Below, piece after piece: positions 1 to 5,375 of a stretch of 24,372 nt of DNA. How positions within the stretch are numbered: position 1 is the first letter of the stretch; every line of letters starts with the position of its first letter. A program made the translations under genes and the position numbers. The stretch spans positions 1 to 24,372 of the forward strand of contig DDUN01000026.1 of NCBI GenBank assembly GCA_002344825.1, written 5' to 3'. This DNA is from Candidatus Multiplicimicrobium inquinatum (lineage in GTDB: Bacteria > Omnitrophota > Omnitrophia > Omnitrophales > Aquincolibacteriaceae). The notes beneath the pieces were generated by a model, which saw only the letters and a list, made by a program, of their open reading frames with translations, did no database searches and had not been told where the DNA came from.

Positions 1-1926
1 ACCATCTCCGAAAAGAAAATTATTCTTCACCCGGAAAAGCCGCTTCTGCGCGGAGCTCTGAATGAAGACATCTTTTTTTCATTTAACAAGTATTTCATTG
101 AAGATTTGGTTTATGACCTAAGTAAAAAGTATGACTTTGAGATCAAAGCCCCTTTCCGCGATTGGCCTGAGCCGGCACGCGAAGCTCTTTTGCTGGGCGA
201 CGGAAATTTGTCGGGACTTACCGAGGAATGGGAGCGCCTGCTGCATGAGACGGAGTCGGAAAATATCCGCTCTAAAATCCGGCAATTTATGAAAACGGAT
301 GTTTGTCCTGACTGCAAAGGAAAGCGCCTGAAAAAAGAAAGTCTCGCGGTCAAAATCGCCGGAAAAAATATTATCGAAATGACCGAGCTTCCCGTGGAAA
401 CAGCTTTGGCTTATTTTGACAGTCTGCGGTTGCCCGAAAAAATGCGTTCAATCACGGATCCGGTTATGAAAGAAATACGGCTGCGCATCCGTTTTTTAAA
501 TGATGTGGGGCTGGGATATTTAAGCTTGGACCGTACGGTGAATACGCTTTCGGGCGGAGAACTTCAGCGCATTCGCTTAGCTGCGCAGTTGGGACTTGGA
601 TTAACGGGCGTAATGTATGTTTTGGATGAACCCAGTATCGGTTTACATCCGCGCGATCACGAAAAACTGCTGAAGAGTCTTGAGAATTTGCGGGATCAGG
701 GCAATACCATTTTGATTGTGGAGCATGACGAAGAAACGATGCTTCGCGCGGATTATTTTATTGATTTGGGACCGGGCGCAGGCGTGCATGGCGGAGAAAT
801 TCTATGCGCGGGACCGATTCAGCAGCTTCTTTCTGCCTCTGCGCCTTCGGCGCAACCGGCGAATCAACATTCAGTTACACTGGATTATTTAGCAGGTAGA
901 AAAAAAATAATAATAGATAAGCCACGGCTTGATTTTAAAAAAGCACCTAAGCTGGTTTTGCGCGGCTGTGCGGAGCATAATCTCAAAAAAGTGGACGCCG
1001 TTTTTCCTTTAGGTCTTTTTACTTGTGTTACCGGAGTTTCCGGATCGGGGAAAAGTACGCTGGTTCATGACACTCTTTACAAGGCACTTCATAACCGGAT
1101 TTGGAAAACAGATTACGCTGTTGGAGTGCATAAGAAAATGGAAGGCGCGGAAAAGATTGAGCGTATTATTGAGATTGATCAATCACCGATCGGGCGTACG
1201 CCGCGTTCAACGCCCGCGACTTACACGGATATGTTTGGCTTTATCCGTCAAATGTACGGACATGTTGAGTTAGCGCGTCTCCGAAACTATAAGCCGTCGC
1301 ATTTTAGCTTTAATTTAAAGGGCGGACGCTGCGAAATATGCCGCGGAGAGGGCTTGATGAAACTTGAAATGAGTTTTATGCCCGATGTGTATGTCACTTG
1401 CGAATCATGTCAGGGGAAACGTTATACTGACTCTTTGCTGGAGGTTCGGTATCAGGGCAAAAACATCGCTGAGGTTTTGGATATGCCGGTTTCCGAAGCC
1501 GCGGTTTTTTTTAACTCGATCAGCACGATTCGCGACAAACTGGTTTTGTTGGAACGGCTCGGATTGGGGTATATCAAATTGGGTCAGCCTTCGACCACAC
1601 TTTCAGGCGGTGAGGCTCAGCGCATTAAAATCGCTACTGAGCTGAGCAAAAAAGCTTTTGGCCCCACCATTTATATTTTGGATGAGCCCACAACCGGACT
1701 ACACTTTGAAGATGTGTCTAAATTGCTTCAGGCCCTTTTTGAGCTGCGTGACCAGGGACATACGGTAATCGTGATTGAGCACCATTCGGATGTGATACGC
1801 AATGCGGACTATGTGATTGATTTGGGCCCCGAAGGCGGCAAAGAGGGCGGCAGTATCCTTTTTCAGGGTGCGCCGGCTGATTTGGCACGGTTTAAAGGCT
1901 CCTATACCGGCCGTTTTTTGAGGTAA
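1..1926 (+). CDS. uvrA: UvrA excinuclease ABC subunit A (5' end outside window)
   Basis: ATPase that, with UvrB, finds bulky DNA lesions at the start of nucleotide excision repair in the cytoplasm. The frame is open from base 1, so the window holds about 641 C-terminal codons of a protein normally near 940 residues; the first ABC half is incomplete. Visible in order: a CPDC Cys pair (about nt 304), ABC signature LSGGELQR (about 547) and Walker B YVLDEPSIGLHP of the first ATPase, Walker A GVSGSGKST of the second (1033-1059), a CX2C...CX2C zinc module (about 1330-1415), then LSGGEAQR and YILDEPTTGLH near the C-terminus. Both signature/Walker B sets look intact. Odd: the linker between the two ATPases carries an Ala/Ser/Pro-rich insert of about 11 residues (nt 831-868) that matches a repeat near nadK. 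Identification is very secure. Confidence 0.98.
   Translation, partial: TISEKKIILHPEKPLLRGALNEDIFFSFNKYFIEDLVYDLSKKYDFEIKAPFRDWPEPAREALLLGDGNLSGLTEEWERLLHETESENIRSKIRQFMKTDVCPDCKGKRLKKESLAVKIAGKNIIEMTELPVETALAYFDSLRLPEKMRSITDPVMKEIRLRIRFLNDVGLGYLSLDRTVNTLSGGELQRIRLAAQLGLGLTGVMYVLDEPSIGLHPRDHEKLLKSLENLRDQGNTILIVEHDEETMLRADYFIDLGPGAGVHGGEILCAGPIQQLLSASAPSAQPANQHSVTLDYLAGRKKIIIDKPRLDFKKAPKLVLRGCAEHNLKKVDAVFPLGLFTCVTGVSGSGKSTLVHDTLYKALHNRIWKTDYAVGVHKKMEGAEKIERIIEIDQSPIGRTPRSTPATYTDMFGFIRQMYGHVELARLRNYKPSHFSFNLKGGRCEICRGEGLMKLEMSFMPDVYVTCESCQGKRYTDSLLEVRYQGKNIAEVLDMPVSEAAVFFNSISTIRDKLVLLERLGLGYIKLGQPSTTLSGGEAQRIKIATELSKKAFGPTIYILDEPTTGLHFEDVSKLLQALFELRDQGHTVIVIEHHSDVIRNADYVIDLGPEGGKEGGSILFQGAPADLARFKGSYTGRFLR
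831..868 (+). repeat. Dispersed short repeat, copy A, in-frame inside uvrA
   Basis: This segment aligns without gaps to 19371-19408 at about 32 of 38 positions. It contains a perfect 6-bp hairpin (TGCGCC/GGCGCA, loop TTC, 839-853). It is translated in the UvrA inter-ATPase linker as an Ala/Ser/Pro/Gln stretch that typical UvrA proteins appear to lack. A third, weaker relative lies at 17343-17365, where the hairpin is kept with different bases. Confidence 0.6.
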
Positions 1927-1952
1927 TTTTAGGCTTTTCACGTCCTAAGCTG

Positions 1953-1961
1953 TGCTATACT
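1953..1961 (+). promoter_or_regulatory. Extended -10 promoter candidate for the winged-helix/cutA cluster
   Basis: TGC followed by TATACT lies in the 104-bp gap after uvrA, about 70 bp before the next start codon. No good -35 is present at 15-18 bp. The call rests on the TGn-TATAnT pattern, which recurs before glyQ, ppdK and the tRNA in this window. Confidence 0.4.
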
Positions 1962-2030
1962 TCCATTAACTGTTCCGAAGAGCTTATCAGTGATCAGCCT
2001 TGCTCTTTCGCTGCAGATAAAAGGAACCCT

Positions 2031-2234
2031 ATGATTACAGAAATCGGAATTGTCGCCGGAGAAATTTGGAATTTGCTGGATAAGAAAACATCCGCGCCGA
2101 TTGATACCATTGTGGATAGTTTGCAGCGCAACCGCGATTTGGTTTTGATGAGTTTGGGATGGCTGTCCCGCGAAGGCCACATTTCACTTGCCCCGACTGA
2201 ACGCGGCTTAGTTGCGTCTCTTAATAAGCGCTAA
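2031..2234 (+). CDS. Small winged helix-turn-helix protein (DUF2582-like)
   Basis: A 67-residue protein resembling the DUF2582 winged-helix family, small putative DNA-binding proteins of unknown target. The start of the domain, GEIWNLLDKK, is followed by helix TSAPIDTIVDSL, the recognition-helix region NRDLVLMSLGWLSREG (the L.LGWL.REG pattern is typical), then a short wing HISLAPTERG. The ATG is preceded by AAAAGGA, a fair ribosome site. It is the first gene of a cluster with cutA (12-bp gap) and the lysine-rich gene at 2599. DNA binding is inferred from fold similarity only; nothing in the sequence identifies an operator. Confidence 0.75.
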   Translation: MITEIGIVAGEIWNLLDKKTSAPIDTIVDSLQRNRDLVLMSLGWLSREGHISLAPTERGLVASLNKR

Positions 2235-2246
2235 ACACAATCCGTC

Positions 2247-2567
2247 ATGCGCTTCGTTTGTGTTTTTACCACAGCGCCTCAATTAACTTCTGCCCGTAAG
2301 CTTGCCGGCTTACTCATTGAAAAAAAACTCGCTGCCTGCGTTACCTTAATTCCCTCGGTTGAATCGCACTATTTCTGGAAAGGCAAAAAGGAAAAGTCGC
2401 GCGAAGTTCAGCTCATTATCAAAACGACTCAAAAGCAGTTTAAAAAAATAGAACGATTTTTTAAAAAGAATCATCCTTATGAAGTTCCTGAGTTAATCGG
2501 CTTGCCCGTGCTGTCGGCATCAAAAAATTATTCAAATTGGATTTTGTCCGTGCTTTCGGATGATTAA
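2247..2567 (+). CDS. cutA: CutA-family divalent-ion tolerance protein
   Basis: A 106-residue member of the trimeric CutA1 family, small ferredoxin-like-fold proteins linked in E. coli to divalent metal tolerance but of uncertain biochemical role. Hallmarks are LAACVTLIPSVESHYFWKGK (the LAACVN...S.Y.W.G block), the central EVQLIIKTT strand, and HPYEVPELIGLPV. Length is normal for the family. The ATG lies 12 bp after the winged-helix gene and has no clear Shine-Dalgarno sequence, so translation may depend on the upstream gene. Family assignment is secure; function in metal handling is only by family. Confidence 0.93.
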   Translation: MRFVCVFTTAPQLTSARKLAGLLIEKKLAACVTLIPSVESHYFWKGKKEKSREVQLIIKTTQKQFKKIERFFKKNHPYEVPELIGLPVLSASKNYSNWILSVLSDD

Positions 2568-2598
2568 GTTTTTTTGATTTACTCCGTAAACATCTTTC

Positions 2599-3201
2599 AT
2601 GGCTAAGAAAAAATCATCGTGGCTTACGAAAATAGCGGGTTGGGTGCAGGGTTCATTGCAGCGCTTTGCCGAAGAGGGATTTTCTGAAGGGAAGAAGTCC
2701 TCGCGAAAGAAGGCGGGGCGCCGTACCTCATCTTTAAAGCCTAAGCCCAAGAAAAAATCTTCCGCAAAAAATCTCAAGGTCAAGCCTTCTAAAAAATCCG
2801 CGCTTAAAAAATTCAAGGCTCCGGTCAAGCCGAAGCCCGTTAAGGCGTCTGCTTCATCGGTTGTTTTGAAGAGGTCGGCTCTCGTTAAGGGTAAGCCGAA
2901 AGCCGCGCTTAAGCCCGTTGTTCTGCCTAAAGCCAAGCCGTTACCCGGAATTATCGTCGGGAAAATTTCACATTATTTCGAGAAAGCGAATGCCTGCGCT
3001 TTTCGTGTTGAGAATGTTGAGTTGAAAGAGGGTTCAGAGATCTTGATTCAGGGAGCCTCAACAAAATTAAAAATGAAAGTGAAGTCCATCCAGATTAACC
3101 GCATTCCCGTTCCTAGCGGAAAACCCGGTGAAGATATCGGAATTGGTGTGCTCAAACCGGTTCAGCCCGGAGACACTGTTTATCTTCTGAAAAAGCCCTG
3201 A
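2599..3201 (+). CDS. Lysine-rich protein with C-terminal EF-Tu domain-2-like barrel
   Basis: A 200-residue two-part protein. The C-terminal ~85 residues (from about residue 115, PGIIVGKISHYFEKANACAF, to GDTVYLLKKP) resemble small stand-alone 'translation elongation factor-like' proteins: a beta barrel with VGKI.HYF, GSEILIQG, the VKSIQI strand, PGEDIGIGV and GDTVY. The N-terminal part begins with a possible amphipathic helix (SSWLTKIAGWVQGSLQRFAE), then about 80 residues dominated by Lys, Pro, Ser and Ala, resembling a histone-H1-like tail. Such a tail could bind nucleic acid or ribosomes, but that is inference. It lies 31 bp after cutA and ends just before the convergent regulator. I know no named gene with this architecture. 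Confidence 0.7.
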   Translation: MAKKKSSWLTKIAGWVQGSLQRFAEEGFSEGKKSSRKKAGRRTSSLKPKPKKKSSAKNLKVKPSKKSALKKFKAPVKPKPVKASASSVVLKRSALVKGKPKAALKPVVLPKAKPLPGIIVGKISHYFEKANACAFRVENVELKEGSEILIQGASTKLKMKVKSIQINRIPVPSGKPGEDIGIGVLKPVQPGDTVYLLKKP

Positions 3202-3218
3202 GGCGTTAAAGCTTTTTT
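3190..3218. terminator. Weak hairpin between convergent genes
   Basis: AAAAAGC (3190-3196) can pair with GCTTTTT (3211-3217) across a 14-nt loop, with T-runs on both strands. It sits between the convergent ends of the lysine-rich gene and the XRE-cupin gene, where a bidirectional terminator would be useful. The stem is A/T-rich, so support is limited. Confidence 0.3.
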
Positions 3219-3232
3219 CTGATACGGGATTT

Positions 3233-3790
3233 TTAAATTTTTGCCGGTGAGACAGCAATAAATACTTTGGCCGGTTTCGCACTATCATTAATGATTTGGT
3301 GCGGATAGGAAGCATCAAAGTAGAATGTGTCGCCCGACTTCAGATCAAACTCTTCTTTTTCCAGCTTTACTTTCACGGAGCCTTCCTGAACCCACACAAA
3401 TTTTTCAACGCCGCGTTCTTTTTTTTCCTTATCGGTTTCCGTTCCCGCGCCTAATTCGATCAGCAGGGGAATGATTTTTTTTGCGGTGGCTTGTTGGGTC
3501 ATCAAAGTGATGCGGATATTGCGGCTATGGGTACTGGCTTTTTTAAGCTCATCTTCTTTTCCCAGAGTTGTTTTGGCCGCGCGGTCGTCAATGTCCTGAT
3601 AAAGCTCAGGAAGTCCGACACCGATGACTTCGGCGATTTTCGCATGGCTTTCGATGGTTCCGATCATGACACCGGTTTCAATGCGGGAGAGAGTGGCCTG
3701 AGCGACACCTGTCTTTTCGGCGATTTCTACCAACGTGAGACCTTTTTGTTTTCGTAGTTCACGCATCCGTGCGCCAAGATTTTTAAGCAT
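3233..3790 (-). CDS. XRE-family transcriptional regulator with cupin sensor domain
   Basis: A 185-residue predicted cytoplasmic repressor/activator. The N-terminal helix-turn-helix (MRELRKQKGLTLVEIAEKTG, then VAQATLSRIETG) is followed by a linker and a C-terminal cupin barrel (VWVQEGSVKVKLEKEEFDL, SGDTFYFDASYPHQIIND) that may bind a small ligand. The frame is open to 3847, but I place the start at the ATG 3788-3790: MLKNLGARMRELR is where such proteins begin, GTGAGGG precedes it, and a good promoter (-10 at 3837-3842) would lie inside the longer version. It is the only protein gene in the window on the minus strand and diverges from the exported HhH gene, with a 17-bp dyad between them. Ligand and regulon are unknown. 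Confidence 0.88.
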   Translation of the reverse strand: MLKNLGARMRELRKQKGLTLVEIAEKTGVAQATLSRIETGVMIGTIESHAKIAEVIGVGLPELYQDIDDRAAKTTLGKEDELKKASTHSRNIRITLMTQQATAKKIIPLLIELGAGTETDKEKKERGVEKFVWVQEGSVKVKLEKEEFDLKSGDTFYFDASYPHQIINDSAKPAKVFIAVSPAKI

Positions 3791-3836
3791 AGGGCCCTCA
3801 CTAATTTGAGATAAGTATGAAAAGGAAACTGCGTCT

Positions 3837-3864
3837 ATCCTAGCCAAAAAGAGCCATTCGTCAA
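3837..3864 (-). promoter_or_regulatory. Promoter of the XRE-cupin gene
   Basis: Read on the minus strand: TTGACG (3864-3859), 16-bp spacer, TAGGAT (3842-3837). It gives a leader of about 40 nt to the ATG at 3790 and supports that start over the longer frame. Confidence 0.55.
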
Positions 3865-3882
3865 GAAAGGCATGTAAAAAAA

Positions 3883-3899
3883 TAATATGATTTATATTA
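3883..3899. promoter_or_regulatory. Dyad, candidate operator between divergent promoters
   Basis: TAATAT-GATTT-ATATTA is a perfect 6-5-6 inverted repeat placed between the two divergent -35 elements (3859-3864 and 3909-3914). A second overlapping inverted repeat, AATAATAT (3881-3888) with ATATTATT (3900-3907), is also present. The XRE-cupin protein encoded alongside is the natural candidate binder. The region is very A/T-rich, which lowers significance. Confidence 0.4.
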
Positions 3900-3908
3900 A
3901 TATTATTA

Positions 3909-3935
3909 TTGACATATAATAAATAGCAATATAAG
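3909..3935 (+). promoter_or_regulatory. Promoter of the exported HhH gene
   Basis: A consensus TTGACA (3909-3914) is followed 15 bp later by TATAAG (3930-3935), about 50 bp before the ATG at 3985. The spacer is short, but the -35 is perfect. Confidence 0.5.
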
Positions 3936-3984
3936 CTTTCCGCATATCACTCAATTGAATAACCCAAATACCAAAGGAGGGTTT

Positions 3985-4284
3985 ATGAAGAAGATGAATC
4001 TCTTAATGGCTTCTGCGTTGCTGGCAATGGTGCTTACAGCAGGCGGATTACCGGCTTTCGCTGCGCCTGCCGAGGGGCAAGCGGCGGTTCAGGCTCCGGT
4101 TAACCTGAATCAAGCTTCAGCTGAGGAGCTGATGACGCTTAAGGGCATTGGCTCCAAGACAGCAGAGCGGATTATTGCTTACCGTCAGGAGCAGGGGCCC
4201 TTTCAAACCATTGATCAGATTGTGATGGTTAAGGGAATTGGTAATGCCAAGTTTGAAAAGCTGAAAGACCAGATTACGGTTTAA
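3985..4284 (+). CDS. Exported helix-hairpin-helix protein, ComEA-like
   Basis: A 99-residue protein with a signal peptide (MKKMNLLMASALLAMVLTAG, predicted cleavage near AFA-A, residues 26-27) and a C-terminal double helix-hairpin-helix domain: VNLNQASAEELMTLKGIGSK...ERIIAYR, then FQTIDQIVMVKGIGNAKFEKL. This is the DNA-binding module of ComEA, the periplasmic DNA receptor in natural transformation, and of small stand-alone relatives with no proven role. The start is fixed by a very strong ribosome site (AAAGGAGGG) before ATG 3985; the open frame further up to a TTG at 3955 has no such support. It is monocistronic, with its own promoter and terminator. Binding of extracellular DNA is plausible but unproven; no other competence gene is nearby. 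Confidence 0.88.
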   Translation: MKKMNLLMASALLAMVLTAGGLPAFAAPAEGQAAVQAPVNLNQASAEELMTLKGIGSKTAERIIAYRQEQGPFQTIDQIVMVKGIGNAKFEKLKDQITV

Positions 4285-4307
4285 ATTTTTAGCTTTCATT
4301 CACCTCT

Positions 4308-4333
4308 GAGCCCCGCAGATACCTGCGGGGCTC
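4308..4333 (+). terminator. Strong hairpin terminator after the HhH gene
   Basis: GAGCCCCGCAG pairs perfectly with CTGCGGGGCTC (11 bp) across a 4-nt ATAC loop. It is followed by a T/C-rich tail (TCTATTTTCTT) and lies 24 bp after the stop codon. It fits an intrinsic terminator with an imperfect U-tract. Confidence 0.8.
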
Positions 4334-4431
4334 TCTATTTTCTTCAGCTCTTGCCTGGAGTTGCCGATACGTTCCAATCGTTTTTATTACCTTAAAAATA
4401 AGGCCCTACACTTGGATCGGACTTGATTTTA

Positions 4432-4459
4432 GTCTATGGTCTCTTGTCTATGGTCTATG
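4432..4459 (+). repeat. Heptamer tandem array in the glyQ promoter
   Basis: Four consecutive 7-bp units: GTCTATG at 4432, GTCTCTT at 4439, GTCTATG at 4446 and 4453. The array runs directly into the extended -10 box of glyQ. Confidence 0.8.
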
Positions 4460-4466
4460 TTAGAAT
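4458..4466 (+). promoter_or_regulatory. Extended -10 promoter of glyQ
   Basis: TGT plus TAGAAT, with only 9 bp between the box and the glyQ ATG. Transcription would therefore begin about 3 nt before the start codon (leaderless or nearly so), and no ribosome site is present. A possible -35, TTGATT (4423-4428), is 32 bp away because of the intervening heptamer array. Confidence 0.55.
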
Positions 4467-4475
4467 TCCGCCCTT

Positions 4476-5375
4476 ATGGCAAAAAGCAAAAAACAAAAAC
4501 CGCTCACCTTTCAAGAGCTTGTTCAGCGCCTTAACCAATTTTGGGGTGAACAGGGCTGTTTGGTTGTCCAGCCTTACGATATGGAAGAGGGGGCCGGAAC
4601 CTTTTCTCCCCATACTTTTCTCCGTGCGCTGGGTCCTGAGCCTTGGAAAGCTTCTTATGTTCAGCCTTCACGCCGGCCGACCGACGGACGTTATGGCGAA
4701 AATCCGCACCGCACTCAGCATTACTATCAGTATCAGGTTTTATTGAAGCCCGCGCCGTCGAATGTTCTCGAGCTTTATTTGAAAAGTCTCGAAGCCGTCG
4801 GCATTCCGCTTTTATCGCATGATATTCGTTTTGTGGAAGACGATTGGGAATCGCCGACATTGGGCGCGTGGGGCGTAGGCTGGGAAGTTTGGCTCGATAG
4901 TTTAGAAATTACGCAATTCACTTATTTTCAGCAATGCGGCGGTATTGATTTGGAAGTGATCCCCGCGGAAATTACTTATGGTTTAGAGCGCATCGCCATG
5001 TTTCTTCAGGGTAAGAATTCCATGTTTGATATTGAATGGAATAACGGAGTGACTTACGGCGATGTTCATTTACAGGGCGAAAAAGAATTTTCCGAATTTA
5101 ATTTCAAAGGCTCGAACGCTGAAATGCTACAGCAGCATTTTAATGATTATGAACGAGAAGCGCGCGCTTTGATCGAAAAGAAACTTATTTTGCCTGCTTA
5201 CGATTATTGCTTGAAAGCTTCGCATGCGTTTAACCTACTTGACGCGCGCGGCGCGGTGAGCGTGAATGAACGCCCGCGTTTTATTTCACGCGTACGCGCA
5301 TTAGCGAAAGCCTGCGCCGAAGGCTATCTGGAAAGTCGGCGCGAACAGAATTTTCCTTTGATCAAATCGAAATGA
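4476..5375 (+). CDS. glyQ: Glycyl-tRNA synthetase alpha subunit
   Basis: Catalytic class II subunit of the alpha2-beta2 GlyRS, charging tRNA-Gly in the cytoplasm. The 299 residues cover the whole family: FQELVQRLNQFWGEQGC near the N-terminus, VQPYDMEEGAGTFSPHTFLR, SYVQPSRRPTDGRYGENPHR (motif 2 region), FVEDDWESPTLGAWGVGWEV, and FQQCGGIDLEVIPAEITYGL (motif 3 side). Length matches E. coli GlyQ (about 303). Its TGA overlaps the glyS ATG by 4 bp, so the two subunits should be translationally coupled. The ATG sits 9 bp after a -10 box without a Shine-Dalgarno sequence. No T-box leader is visible. Confidence 0.98.
   Translation: MAKSKKQKPLTFQELVQRLNQFWGEQGCLVVQPYDMEEGAGTFSPHTFLRALGPEPWKASYVQPSRRPTDGRYGENPHRTQHYYQYQVLLKPAPSNVLELYLKSLEAVGIPLLSHDIRFVEDDWESPTLGAWGVGWEVWLDSLEITQFTYFQQCGGIDLEVIPAEITYGLERIAMFLQGKNSMFDIEWNNGVTYGDVHLQGEKEFSEFNFKGSNAEMLQQHFNDYEREARALIEKKLILPAYDYCLKASHAFNLLDARGAVSVNERPRFISRVRALAKACAEGYLESRREQNFPLIKSK

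Noticed and set aside
1..1926. uvrA as a truncated pseudogene
   Set aside because: The frame is open to the window edge and all visible motifs are intact; the missing N-terminus is due to the window boundary.
3791..3847. Longer start of the XRE-cupin gene
   Set aside because: The extension covers the gene's own -10 box and lies outside the conserved HTH start; ATG 3788-3790 has a better ribosome site.
4334..4475. T-box riboswitch upstream of glyQ
   Set aside because: No T-box consensus, specifier stem or antiterminator found; transcription appears to start next to the ATG.
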